Shown here piece by piece: positions 35,850 to 44,760 of a DNA stretch of 64,000 nt. The position numbers and the translations under genes were made by a program. The notes beneath the pieces were generated by a model that was not told where the DNA came from, ran no database searches, and saw nothing but the letters and a program-made list of their open reading frames with translations. Source of the stretch: Fibrobacteraceae bacterium (GTDB lineage: Bacteria; Fibrobacterota; Fibrobacteria; Fibrobacterales; Fibrobacteraceae); NCBI GenBank assembly GCA_017625775.1, contig JAGAKE010000002.1, forward strand, positions 186,001-250,000, in the 5' to 3' direction. Numbering within the stretch: position 1 is the stretch's first letter; each line of letters opens with the position of its first letter.

Positions 35850-36770
35850 TTACTCCTTTAGTGATTGAAACGCTTCTAGAGTTTCTATTGGATAAACTTT
35901 GACGTCTCGGCTGATTTTACGCATAAGCCCCATTAATACTTTACCTGAGCCAATTTCAACGCCTTGTGTGACGCCAAGAGAAATTGCTTTGTTCATAGAA
36001 TCGTTCCAGCGTACAGGGGAAACTAATTGACGAACAAGCAAATCTTTGATTTCGCTACCTGAACATACGGGTTCTGCGGTGACATTAGCGATAAGTGGGG
36101 TTGTTAAATCTTTAAATTCAACATTTTCAATGGCCTGAGCAAGACCTTCTTGAGCAAATTGCATTAAAGGACTATGGAATGCTCCGGATACTGCAAGAGG
36201 AATTGCCTTAATGCCTTCCGATGCAGCGATTTCTACAATTTTTTGGATTCCTTTAACGGCGCCTGAAACTACAATCTGACCTGGACAGTTGAGGTTTGCC
36301 GGAACTACAATTCCTTCATTTCGGACTTTATTGCAAAGTTCTAAAACTTTTTCCTCTTCTTGCCCCATAATGGCTGCCATAGCTCCTGGTTCTTTAGAAC
36401 CAGCACTAGCCATTAATTCACCGCGTGTTCTAACCAAGCGTAAGCCATCGGCAAAAGTAAAGCCACCAGCAGCGCAAATGGCCGAATACTCACCAAGAGA
36501 ATGCCCTGCAACGTAATCAGCAGAATACCCTTCTGATTTCAAAAGTTCCATGACCATCATAGAACAGGTAAATAGCGCTGGTTGGGTATTGTCTGTGCTC
36601 TTTAGTAATTCTTCAGGGCCTTCAGCCATTAATTTTGATAAAGAAAAACCGAGAATTTCATCTGCTTCCGCTAATAGAGTAGCAGCTTGAGGAAATGATT
36701 TTGCCAAAGATTGTCCCATACCTACGTATTGAGAACCTTGACCTGGGAAAAGAAATATTCGTTTTGACAT
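35850..36770 (-). CDS. fabD: Malonyl-CoA:ACP transacylase
   Basis: A 306-residue acyltransferase that loads malonyl onto ACP. N-terminal FPGQGSQYVGMG, the nucleophile motif GHSLGEYSA, NCPGQIVVSG and the catalytic His in GAFHSPLM are all visible. A TATACT -10-like box and AAGAG precede the ATG. First gene of fabD-fabG-acpP. Confidence 0.96.
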   Translation of the reverse strand: MSKRIFLFPGQGSQYVGMGQSLAKSFPQAATLLAEADEILGFSLSKLMAEGPEELLKSTDNTQPALFTCSMMVMELLKSEGYSADYVAGHSLGEYSAICAAGGFTFADGLRLVRTRGELMASAGSKEPGAMAAIMGQEEEKVLELCNKVRNEGIVVPANLNCPGQIVVSGAVKGIQKIVEIAASEGIKAIPLAVSGAFHSPLMQFAQEGLAQAIENVEFKDLTTPLIANVTAEPVCSGSEIKDLLVRQLVSPVRWNDSMNKAISLGVTQGVEIGSGKVLMGLMRKISRDVKVYPIETLEAFQSLKE

Positions 36771-36886
36771 ATTGACTCTTAAAGTTAGTATAACATTTTC
36801 AACTTGATTTTGCTGGATTTTTGTTTTTTTAGTGGTTAGAAGGTTAAGTTTGAATAAATGAAATGACTTTCAAATACATAAAGCGA

Positions 36887-36919
36887 AAAAAACGGCTCAC
36901 TAATGTGAAGCCGTTTTTT
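36887..36919. terminator. Terminator between plsX and fabD
   Basis: AAAAAACGGCT-CAC-TAAT-GTG-A-AGCCGTTTTTT: stem with one bulged A, downstream of the plsX stop on the minus strand. Confidence 0.82.
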
Positions 36920-36939
36920 AGTTTGCTGGAAATGCATTA

Positions 36940-37908
36940 TTACTTCATTCCACTCAGTTTTTCACCGATTTTCTTTGCAACACCATTGCTTGCGAATCGG
37001 TAAGCAGCTAGGCATGCTTGATGAATCGCTTTGGCATCAGAAATACCATGAGCGATTAAGCCAGTTCCATTCAAACCAAGCAACAAAGCACCACCAGCAT
37101 TTCGATAATCCCATGTTTCATCGAAACGACGACCAGCTGGGGTATCAATACTGCCGAACAATTCATGATGAAGGATATAGAAACCTTCAATCATCTTTAA
37201 TACGATATTGCCTGTATAGCCAGAGCAAACAAGAACATCTGCTCCACCTAAAAGAACTTCACGCCCTTCAATGTTGCCAATAAAATTGATGGAGTCAACA
37301 TTTTTCAAAAGCTGATAAGCTTCTTGAATGACTGCTGGCCCTTTCTTTTCCTCTTCGCCCATGTTCAATAAAGCGACTTTTGGATTTTCAATGCCGAGAT
37401 AGCATTCTGCAAATACGGAACCAGCTAGGGCAAAATCAACAAGAACTGGTGCCTTTTCATCTACATTCGCTCCGGCATCTACCATAACCATTTGACCTTG
37501 GACCGTTGGAATGATACACCCGATAGGCGGTCTAGCAAAGTTTTCACTTGTTCTTCCAAGAAGCATAAGGCATGAAGCCATCATTGCTCCAGAGTTTCCA
37601 GCGCTGACACTTGCTTGAACCAAGCCCTTCTTTTGTAAAGCAACACAAGTAACCAAACCGGAATTTGGTTTCTTGCGTAAAACTTCAACAGGATGGTCAT
37701 CCATGGCTACGGGCTCAGGAGCATCCACAATAGATATGGCATCGCCTTCGTAACCGAATTTCTTTAAACCCTGTTCAACCACTTCTTGTGGTCCACAGAG
37801 AACTATATGCAACTTGCCTTCTGCTTCTTTAACGGCGCGAATAGCTCCGTCAATCACAACATCCGGGGCGTAATCACCACCAAGAGCATCTAGTGCGATC
37901 TTTATCAT
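36940..37908 (-). CDS. plsX: Phosphate acyltransferase PlsX
   Basis: A 322-residue enzyme converting acyl-ACP to acyl-phosphate for phospholipid synthesis. Motifs: ALDALGGDYAPDVVIDGA, SAGNSGAMMA, RPPIGCIIPT, VDAGANVD, NIEGREVLLGGADVLVCSG. AAGGAG is 5 nt before the ATG. Follows rpmF as in most bacteria; fabH, commonly next, is absent here. Confidence 0.95.
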   Translation of the reverse strand: MIKIALDALGGDYAPDVVIDGAIRAVKEAEGKLHIVLCGPQEVVEQGLKKFGYEGDAISIVDAPEPVAMDDHPVEVLRKKPNSGLVTCVALQKKGLVQASVSAGNSGAMMASCLMLLGRTSENFARPPIGCIIPTVQGQMVMVDAGANVDEKAPVLVDFALAGSVFAECYLGIENPKVALLNMGEEEKKGPAVIQEAYQLLKNVDSINFIGNIEGREVLLGGADVLVCSGYTGNIVLKMIEGFYILHHELFGSIDTPAGRRFDETWDYRNAGGALLLGLNGTGLIAHGISDAKAIHQACLAAYRFASNGVAKKIGEKLSGMK

Positions 37909-37939
37909 GGGAACTCCTTGTTTTAGGTGTTATTAATAA

Positions 37940-38122
37940 TTAGGCGTCGGCCATGCGGACGACTTCAACACCATTGTAGTAGCCGCAAACAGGGCATACA
38001 CGGTGTGGGCGCTTTACAGATCCGCAATGATCACAAGTTGCCATTGCCGGAACTTCCATTTTCCAATGGGAACGGCGTTTGTCGCGACGAGCGGTCGAGG
38101 TTTTTCTTTTTGGGACGGCCAT
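37940..38122 (-). CDS. rpmF: 50S ribosomal protein L32
   Basis: A 60-residue basic ribosomal protein. [20 protein letters not shown] is the canonical N-terminus, and CDHCG plus CPVCGYY form the zinc ribbon. GGAG precedes the ATG. Sits between yceD and plsX. Confidence 0.97.
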   Translation of the reverse strand: MAVPKRKTSTARRDKRRSHWKMEVPAMATCDHCGSVKRPHRVCPVCGYYNGVEVVRMADA

Positions 38123-38131
38123 TGTTCACTC

Positions 38132-38638
38132 CTATTCGGATTTTTCCATTTTGCGCTTAAGCGCTTTCAATTTTTCCCAACGTGGATCTTCTGTTTCTAC
38201 TTCTTCTGTAGTCACGAAAGAAAATGCTTCGTCGGGATTTTTTACCGGGTACATCGGTTCTTGTAATATAACAAGCTGCCGGACGCACTCCGAAACATCC
38301 ACATAATCTTGATGAAGAGGAATACGAATGACAAATGTTTCCGCATCTTCGTCATCAAGTTCTTGAGAAGCGACCTGTTCACGCAAGACTTCCAGCGCTA
38401 GTTCGGTTGAAAAAGGACGCTTAAAAGGTTCAAGTGTCCGTGCGCATGTTAAGCGTTGCGTTCCAGAAAGCGAGCCTGTCAGTAGCATATTACCCTGTTC
38501 TGCTGGGCTAGCCAGAATCTCTGCTTTCAACTCACCAACTAGGCGAAGTTCTTCAAAGAGCTCCGGTGCTTCAGAAGAAGACCAAACTGCCAAAATTTCG
38601 GTAGGTTCGGTCACATTTTTCGCTAATTCTATTCTCAA
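38132..38638 (-). CDS. DUF177/YceD family protein
   Basis: A 168-residue protein of the YceD (DUF177) family, which in many bacteria precedes rpmF and affects 23S rRNA handling. Motifs: GNMLLTGSLSGTQRLTCART in the middle, and EALD-like acidic strands DYVDVSECVRQLVILQEP. The family's C-x-R pattern is seen as TCARTLEPF. The longest frame begins at TTG 38677, but that TTG is the first three bases of a TTGACT -35 box. TTG 38638, 9 nt after the TATATT -10, is the more likely start. Confidence 0.8.
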   Translation of the reverse strand: MRIELAKNVTEPTEILAVWSSSEAPELFEELRLVGELKAEILASPAEQGNMLLTGSLSGTQRLTCARTLEPFKRPFSTELALEVLREQVASQELDDEDAETFVIRIPLHQDYVDVSECVRQLVILQEPMYPVKNPDEAFSFVTTEEVETEDPRWEKLKALKRKMEKSE

Positions 38639-38647
38639 AGTGCCCGA

Positions 38648-38677
38648 AATATAGAAATAAAGTGGATTTTTAGTCAA
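38648..38677 (-). promoter_or_regulatory. Promoter of yceD-rpmF-plsX
   Basis: TTGACT (38677-38672), 18-nt spacer, TATATT (38653-38648). This is the best -35/-10 pair in the window and predicts transcription start within 3 nt of the TTG start codon at 38638. Confidence 0.65.
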
Positions 38678-38762
38678 GAAAAAGTGCGTCTATCGGAAAA
38701 ATGCGCCTTAAAACACTTTTTTTAAGTCTAAACCTTCGTTCTTAAAATTAGATTTTGCCGCG

Positions 38763-39899
38763 ATGATGTTTGTGAACGTTCTTTCTATAGTCTATTTAGT
38801 CATACTGCTCGGTTCAGCACTTTTTTATGCTGGACTTGTGTTGCGTATGTTTTTAGCGATGGGACGTTTGCAAAAAGGTTCAGATATAACCCAACCGCCG
38901 CCGTCAGTCAGTGTTCTTGTTTCTGCAAGAAATGAAGAAGCAAATTTGACTGCGTTATTAGATTCTTTACTTGCTCAAGATTACAAAGGAAAATGGGATG
39001 TTTGGATTGCCGATGATCGTTCGGAAGATTCTACTCCTGAAATTTTAAGTAGTTACGCAAGAAAATTTCCTGAAAAAGTGCATGTATTGACAATTCAAGA
39101 TATTCCGCCAAATACGAGTCCGAAAAAACATGCTATTACTAAATTAGTTCAGGCAAGTGCCGGAGATTTACTTTTACTCACTGATGCTGATTGCAAACTT
39201 TTGCCTACTTGGATTTCTGGTATGGTTCAAGAATTTGTTCCTGGCATTAATTTTGTGGCAGGGCATTCTTATTTGGAACTTTCTGAACCCGCAAAGCCTT
39301 TACTTTATATGCAAGCGGTTGAAACGATGTCGTACCGGATTGCCGGAACTGCTGGGTTAGCATTGCATTTGCCTTTAACAAGTACTGGAAATAACATCGC
39401 TTATCGCCGTAGTTTCTTTCAAAGTGTAAATGGGTTTAAAAATGTTAGCCACATTCAAAGCGGCGATGATGACTTGTTAATGCAAAAAGCTGCATCTAAT
39501 CCTCATTCTATGGCCTACTGTATCGCACCAGAAACTTTTGTAACGACTAAAGGAAAAGAAACTTTCTCTGAACTTTGGGAACAGAGAAAACGCTGGGCAT
39601 CAAAGACTATATACTATACTCCTCGAACAATTCGTGTTTTAGCAGGTATTTTTACATTCTTTTTGTGTTTGACCATAGCACCTTTTGCATTTATTTTGAA
39701 TTTGAATTTAATGTGGCCTGTTTTGTTCACTTTTATTTTGAAGGTGCTTGTGGATATTCTTCTTTTTAGGCGTGGACTTCAAGTATTTAAACAAGAAAAA
39801 CTTTTAAAATGGTTTGTGCCTGTGGAACTCCTTCATGCTCCATTTACTGTGTTTGCGGTATTGTTTGGGGTTCTTGGTAAATTTAAATGGAAAAATTGA
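38763..39899 (+). CDS. Membrane-bound GT2 family glycosyltransferase
   Basis: A 378-residue processive-type glycosyltransferase: N-terminal membrane helix, GT-A domain with SVLVSARNEEANL, IADDRSEDSTPE, the DADCK metal-binding motif, GDDD and QRKRW (the QxxRW motif), then two or three C-terminal helices. This organisation is shared by enzymes that glycosylate lipids or extend polysaccharides. No SD; TAGATTTTG lies about 6 nt upstream of the first ATG. Acceptor unknown. Confidence 0.82.
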   Translation: MMFVNVLSIVYLVILLGSALFYAGLVLRMFLAMGRLQKGSDITQPPPSVSVLVSARNEEANLTALLDSLLAQDYKGKWDVWIADDRSEDSTPEILSSYARKFPEKVHVLTIQDIPPNTSPKKHAITKLVQASAGDLLLLTDADCKLLPTWISGMVQEFVPGINFVAGHSYLELSEPAKPLLYMQAVETMSYRIAGTAGLALHLPLTSTGNNIAYRRSFFQSVNGFKNVSHIQSGDDDLLMQKAASNPHSMAYCIAPETFVTTKGKETFSELWEQRKRWASKTIYYTPRTIRVLAGIFTFFLCLTIAPFAFILNLNLMWPVLFTFILKVLVDILLFRRGLQVFKQEKLLKWFVPVELLHAPFTVFAVLFGVLGKFKWKN

Positions 39900-39910
39900 G
39901 GTAAAATAGA

Positions 39911-42373
39911 ATGGCTAAAGTTTCAGAAAACGCTTCGATGACTCTTATTATTGCAGAAAAACCCAGTGTAGCTGGGGATTTAGTCAAGGCGTTAGGGGCA
40001 AAAAAGTTTAAGAAAGAAAAAACTCATTATGTAAGTGATTCTACAATTGTTTCATGGGCGGTAGGTCATTTAGTCCGACTAGCTGATCCAAAAGAAATAG
40101 ATGATCGTTACAAAAATTGGAATGATATTGATTTGCTTCCGATTTTGCCAGAACAATTTAAAATTTGTCCAATACAAGAAACTAAATCTCAATTAAGTGC
40201 TTTAGGAAAATTGATTCGAAAAAAAGAAGTTTCTACAATTATCAATGCTTGTGATGCTGGGCGAGAAGGTGAATTAATTTTCCACTATATCATTGAACAT
40301 GAAAAAGGAAAAACAGGATTAAAAAACAAAGTTTTAAAACGCCTTTGGATGCAAAGTATGACAACCGCCGCCATACAGGAGGCATTTGAAAATCTTCGTA
40401 CGAATGAAGAAATGTTTAATTTGCAAAATGCGGCGATAAGCAGATCGGAAGCCGATTGGTTAGTGGGAATTAATGGTTCAAGAGCATTGACTGCTTATAA
40501 AAATACTGCGGGAAGTTTTCGTTTAACGCCATGTGGCCGAGTACAAACCCCTACTCTTGCGATGATTGTGCAACGAGAAAAAGAACGCCTTGCGTTTGAG
40601 CCAACACCATATTGGACTATTCAAGGAATTTTTGAAAATGGTAAAGAAACGTATCCCGGAAAATGGTTTGCTGTAGATGGTAAAGAAACCAAAAAACAGA
40701 TTTTTGACGAAAAAGAAGCAAACGCTATTTTAAAAAAATGCAAAGGCAAAAAGGGAATAGTAGAAGAAACAACGAAACCCTCTATGCAAAAGTGTGGACC
40801 TTTATACGATTTAACTTCTTTGCAACGGGAAGCGAATAATCGATTTGGTTTTTCTGCTAAAACTACATTGCAAATTGCTCAAGCTCTTTATGAACGTCAT
40901 AAATTAACGACTTACCCTAGAACCGACAGCAAATTTCTTCCTGAAGATTACGTTTCTACAGTTAAGAAAACTTTAAAACAAATTAAAGGGGCGTTAGAGC
41001 CTTTTGCAAACGAGGCACTAGAAAATAATTGGGTAAAAAAGAATCCTAAAATTTTTGACAACAAGAAAATTTCAGATCACCATGCGATTATCCCTACCGG
41101 AAATGTTCCAAAAACGCTAAGCGAAGCAGAACAAAAAATTTACAATATGATTTGCCAGCGTTTTATTGCAGTATTCTTTCCTCCAGCAAAATATTTAAAT
41201 ACAGAACGTATCACGACTATTGAGGGTGAAACATTTTTAACTGAAGGAAAAATTCTTGTAGAGCCTGGTTTTTTGGCCGTTTACGGAAAAGAATCAAAGC
41301 AAGAAGGTGATTTACCAAAATTGGTTGATGATCAAGCTGAAAATAAAGAGTTGGAATGTGTTGAAGATACAACAAAACCGCCTGCTCGATATACAGAAAG
41401 TTCATTGCTTTCCATGATGGAAGGGGCTGGGAAATTAGTTGAAGATGAAGAGCTAAAAGACGCTCTTAAAGACCGGGGTTTAGGAACTCCTGCGACTCGA
41501 GCTGCAACAATAGAAAAATTGATTTCAGACAAATATGTAGTTCGAGATGGCAAAGAGTTAATTGCAACGGCAAAAGCATTTGATTTAATTCAATTGCTGA
41601 CGGCGATGAATATTGAATCTTTAACTTCTCCAGAATTAACTGGAGAATGGGAACACCAATTGGGAATGGTTGAGCAAGGCGCTCTTTCAAGAGATGTTTT
41701 CATGAAAAGAATCGCTGATTTAACCACTAAAATGGTGAAAAATATTAAGGAATACGAAGAAGATAATGAGAAAAAGGAAGCTGCATTCAGCCCAGTGAAT
41801 GGAGAAAAAGTTTTTGAAACTGTTTCTAGGTATTCTACTGAAAGCGGAATTGTCATCAATAAAATGCTAGGTGGACGCTTGATGGCTCCGGCAGAAGTTG
41901 AGGTATTATTAAAAGAAAAGAAACTCCCTCCAATGACAGGATTTCGTTCTAAAAAGGGTGTGGAATTTGCGGCGGCTGTAATAATCAATGATAAAAACCG
42001 CGCCGAATTGATTTTTGAAACTCCTAGTACAGAACATAATGGTGAAATTTTAGGTTATGCTCCACAAGATCATTCGCCAGTGTATGAAACTTTAACAGCG
42101 TATGTTTCCCAGAGTTCTATTGATGGTGATGAAAAAGGTTTTCGTTTAAATAAAATGATTCTCGGAAAAGAAATTTCCGTTGAAAATTTACAACGCATGT
42201 TGAATGGCGAAAAAACAGAACTCATCAAGGGATTTCGTTCAGCGAGAACAAAAAAACTTTTTGATGCTTATCTCTTTTTAGACGAGAAAGGTGCAATGAA
42301 GTTTGAATTCCCACCAAGACCTGCTGGTAGAAGATTTTTTAAAAAGAGTTCTGCAAAGAAAACTAAAGAATAG
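39911..42373 (+). CDS. topB: DNA topoisomerase III (type IA)
   Basis: An 820-residue type IA topoisomerase. Toprim motifs IIAEKPSVAGDLVKALG and NACDAGREGELIFHYI; SRSEADWLVGINGSRALT; the active-site Tyr near residue 335 in TTYPRTDSKF; GTPATRAATIEKL. The C-terminus carries two copies of a topoisomerase C-terminal repeat, each with GF+S..., seen as MTGFRSKKGVEFAA and IKGFRSARTKKLFDA. Start at 39911 has GAGG about 9 nt upstream. Confidence 0.93.
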   Translation: MAKVSENASMTLIIAEKPSVAGDLVKALGAKKFKKEKTHYVSDSTIVSWAVGHLVRLADPKEIDDRYKNWNDIDLLPILPEQFKICPIQETKSQLSALGKLIRKKEVSTIINACDAGREGELIFHYIIEHEKGKTGLKNKVLKRLWMQSMTTAAIQEAFENLRTNEEMFNLQNAAISRSEADWLVGINGSRALTAYKNTAGSFRLTPCGRVQTPTLAMIVQREKERLAFEPTPYWTIQGIFENGKETYPGKWFAVDGKETKKQIFDEKEANAILKKCKGKKGIVEETTKPSMQKCGPLYDLTSLQREANNRFGFSAKTTLQIAQALYERHKLTTYPRTDSKFLPEDYVSTVKKTLKQIKGALEPFANEALENNWVKKNPKIFDNKKISDHHAIIPTGNVPKTLSEAEQKIYNMICQRFIAVFFPPAKYLNTERITTIEGETFLTEGKILVEPGFLAVYGKESKQEGDLPKLVDDQAENKELECVEDTTKPPARYTESSLLSMMEGAGKLVEDEELKDALKDRGLGTPATRAATIEKLISDKYVVRDGKELIATAKAFDLIQLLTAMNIESLTSPELTGEWEHQLGMVEQGALSRDVFMKRIADLTTKMVKNIKEYEEDNEKKEAAFSPVNGEKVFETVSRYSTESGIVINKMLGGRLMAPAEVEVLLKEKKLPPMTGFRSKKGVEFAAAVIINDKNRAELIFETPSTEHNGEILGYAPQDHSPVYETLTAYVSQSSIDGDEKGFRLNKMILGKEISVENLQRMLNGEKTELIKGFRSARTKKLFDAYLFLDEKGAMKFEFPPRPAGRRFFKKSSAKKTKE

Positions 42374-42387
42374 AGAGCCTTTTTAAG

Positions 42388-43587
42388 GTGAATGGCGGTA
42401 GTAATCTTCTTGGATTTGTGAGTGAAAAGAATTCTTTTTTTAGGATTCTTTTTGCTTTCATTTTACTTCTAAGTATTTCTCCTGTTTTTGCTAAAAAACT
42501 TTCTATGGAAGAAGCTAAATCAGCAGGGGATTCCATTGTTCCAGCAGAAATTCTTCCTTTTTGGAAAAGTTTAACTTTGAAAGAAAAAGCGGCTCAAACT
42601 CTTATGGTGTATATGCCTTCTGCAAATTATATTCAGAAGCATCGTTTTGGTGGTGTTCTTATTATGAAACCACACTTGAAGGACACTTTACATCTGATGC
42701 AAACTTTGCAAAGTGCAAATGATTCGCTGAAACTCCCTTTGTTAGTCGCCATTGATCAGGAGGGTGGACGAGTAAATCGCTTACAAGCTGTTTCTAAAGA
42801 ATGGCTGCATTTACCTTCTGCAAAAGAAATGCGAGAAATGAATGTAGATTCTGTTTATGAATTAGCCAAACAAATAGGAACGGTTCTTCATCGTTACGGA
42901 ATCAATTTGAACTTATCTCCTGTATTAGACCCTCCGATGGATTCAAAAAATAAACCTTCTTTTATGGAATTAAGTCATCGATCTTTTGGTGATTTTGAAA
43001 AGGCAACGCCTAAAATAAAAGCGTTTGTTCAGGGAATGAAAGAATCTAATGTATTAAGCACTTCTAAACATTTTCCTGGTTATGATAGCTGGACAAATAG
43101 CGACCATCAAATAGCATTTAGCACTTCACCAAAAGAAGTGGTTCAGAAGAACGCTGAATTTTTTAAGTCTTTTTCTGAAGAAATACCTGTAATGATGCTT
43201 TCAAGCGTTCGCTTTGTTCGTTTTTCTAATACCCCGGCCGTTTTTAATCCAAGGATTACAAAAATGGCTAGAGAAAATTCTCCTTATACCGTTTTATTAA
43301 CAGACGATTTGTGGGGAGTTTCTTTGCGCGCTTGGATTGCGGGTAAAGATAAAGTGAAAGGAAAAAAATATCCAACCAAGGATTTTAGAAAACTAATTCG
43401 AACGGTTTTATGGGCCGGAAATGATATGTTTATGATTACATACCCAGCCAAAGCTGTTGAGATGATTTCTTATTTAGAACAATTAGGAAGTAAATCTCCG
43501 GAATATCGTTTGCGTATAGAACAAGCGGCCGCTAGAATTGTTAGGTTGAAATATCTTTCTGGAATTTGGAAAGAAAACGCACTTTAA
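42388..43587 (+). CDS. Glycoside hydrolase family 3 protein, NagZ-like, exported
   Basis: A 399-residue protein with a hydrophobic export segment (ILFAFILLLSISPVFA). The GH3 N-terminal barrel shows AIDQEGGRVNRLQ, the active-site KHFPGYDSWTNSDHQ, and LLTDDLWGVSL, which carries the catalytic Asp of NagZ-type enzymes. NagZ releases N-acetylglucosamine from peptidoglycan fragments and is normally cytosolic; the signal peptide here predicts periplasmic or secreted action. GTG 42388 gives a long n-region; the in-frame GTG at 42418 would give a more typical signal peptide. Immediately follows topB. Confidence 0.82.
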   Translation: MNGGSNLLGFVSEKNSFFRILFAFILLLSISPVFAKKLSMEEAKSAGDSIVPAEILPFWKSLTLKEKAAQTLMVYMPSANYIQKHRFGGVLIMKPHLKDTLHLMQTLQSANDSLKLPLLVAIDQEGGRVNRLQAVSKEWLHLPSAKEMREMNVDSVYELAKQIGTVLHRYGINLNLSPVLDPPMDSKNKPSFMELSHRSFGDFEKATPKIKAFVQGMKESNVLSTSKHFPGYDSWTNSDHQIAFSTSPKEVVQKNAEFFKSFSEEIPVMMLSSVRFVRFSNTPAVFNPRITKMARENSPYTVLLTDDLWGVSLRAWIAGKDKVKGKKYPTKDFRKLIRTVLWAGNDMFMITYPAKAVEMISYLEQLGSKSPEYRLRIEQAAARIVRLKYLSGIWKENAL

Positions 43588-43609
43588 CCGAAATGCTGTA
43601 TAGTGGTCA

Positions 43610-44176
43610 TTAAACAGTTTGTTGTTTTTTGAACCCGAAAATTCCTTTATGTGTAGCTTGTTTCCAAGCGAATTCTTCTCCATATTGTTCAATGACTGCT
43701 TTTAAAATCTCATAGGCACCAAGCGCATCATCTAAAGCGCGATGAGCATTTTGCAAAGGATGATTTAAGTGATTACAAACAGAACCAAGTGAATAACTAG
43801 AGAGTTTTGGAAATGCTTTTCTTGCTAATTTCATAGAGCATAATCTTGGAAGTTCTAATGAAAGTCCACATCGTTTTAATTCTTCGCGAAGTAAAGAATA
43901 ATCAAAGCTCACATTATGTGCTACAAAAATTCGACCTTTTAGCATTCCGAAAATTTCTGTTGCAAATACAGAAAAAGGCTTTTCTTGAATGAGTTGCGCA
44001 GAATAAATTCCCGTTAATTTTTCTACGAATTTTGAAACAGTAGTTTTAGGATTTACCAAGGTTTGGTAGGTTTGTTCTATTTGGTGCCCATCGGTTAAAA
44101 CTATTCCAATCTCAATGATTCGGTTTTCAAATTTTTTCCCTCCGGAAGCTTCCAAATCTACAATGGCGTAGTTCAT
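43610..44176 (-). CDS. DnaQ-like DEDDh 3'-5' exonuclease
   Basis: A 188-residue exonuclease of the RNase T/DNA polymerase III epsilon family. Exo I YAIVDLEASGG (Asp, Glu), Exo II AHNVSFDYSLL (Asp) and Exo III NAHRALDDALGAYEIL (His, Asp) are all present, so it should be active. It could be the proofreading subunit or a repair nuclease; its small size and lack of a clamp-binding tail do not settle this. Convergent with the GH3 gene. Confidence 0.85.
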   Translation of the reverse strand: MNYAIVDLEASGGKKFENRIIEIGIVLTDGHQIEQTYQTLVNPKTTVSKFVEKLTGIYSAQLIQEKPFSVFATEIFGMLKGRIFVAHNVSFDYSLLREELKRCGLSLELPRLCSMKLARKAFPKLSSYSLGSVCNHLNHPLQNAHRALDDALGAYEILKAVIEQYGEEFAWKQATHKGIFGFKKQQTV

Positions 44177-44181
44177 GATTT

Positions 44182-44748
44182 TTATTTTGCAAAAACATCA
44201 AAGTCTAAAGTTTGCCTTCCATCCGGGCTTTCCACTCTTGCTTTCATGCCAGATTTTTTTGGCTTTGTGTAAATAGGAACAGAAACTAAATACGATTCGC
44301 CTGCATGTTCGCTTTGCTTGGCAAGAGAATCAGGAACGCTTTCTCGATACACGGGAGATTTTCCGCCATTAAACACAGAGTAAATGAATGTTCTTGGAAG
44401 ACCTTTACGAATTTGTTCTGTAGGAACGCAAAAGTGAACGATTCCTCCACGAGGAAGTGTTCGAACACTATCTTTGATTGCTTCTTCTGAGAATTCTAAT
44501 GCTGTTAAATACATTTCCATATTTTTTCGTAAAGTTTCGTAAGTTTCATAGCGAATGGAAACTTCAAACTTCATATCTTTAGGAATAGCAGATTCTCGAA
44601 CATCACGGATTTTTTTATTGTTTTGATAATATTCCCACCTGCCGTTATCATGGAGAATCACAATTCGTCCATCAGAGGTTGTAGCTGTTATGTCGCTAGC
44701 AAGCACAAAAGAAAAACTGATAAAGAAAAGGCTTAATATTTTTTTCAT
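44182..44748 (-). CDS. Small exported protein of unknown function
   Basis: A 188-residue protein with signal peptide MKKILSLFFISFSFVLA. The N-terminal segment ATTSDGRIVILHDNGRWEYY resembles a short conserved block found in DUF3157-like periplasmic proteins. The remainder is mixed alpha/beta with no cysteine pair. GGGAT precedes the ATG. It lies between the sugar transporter and the exonuclease in a minus-strand unit. Function unknown. Confidence 0.6.
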   Translation of the reverse strand: MKKILSLFFISFSFVLASDITATTSDGRIVILHDNGRWEYYQNNKKIRDVRESAIPKDMKFEVSIRYETYETLRKNMEMYLTALEFSEEAIKDSVRTLPRGGIVHFCVPTEQIRKGLPRTFIYSVFNGGKSPVYRESVPDSLAKQSEHAGESYLVSVPIYTKPKKSGMKARVESPDGRQTLDFDVFAK

Positions 44749-44760
44749 AAAAATCCCGTT

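Noticed and set aside
41590-41988. A 132-codon minus-strand frame inside topB
   Set aside because: Antisense to the topoisomerase C-terminal region, low-complexity Ser/Ile-rich translation, no ribosome-binding site.
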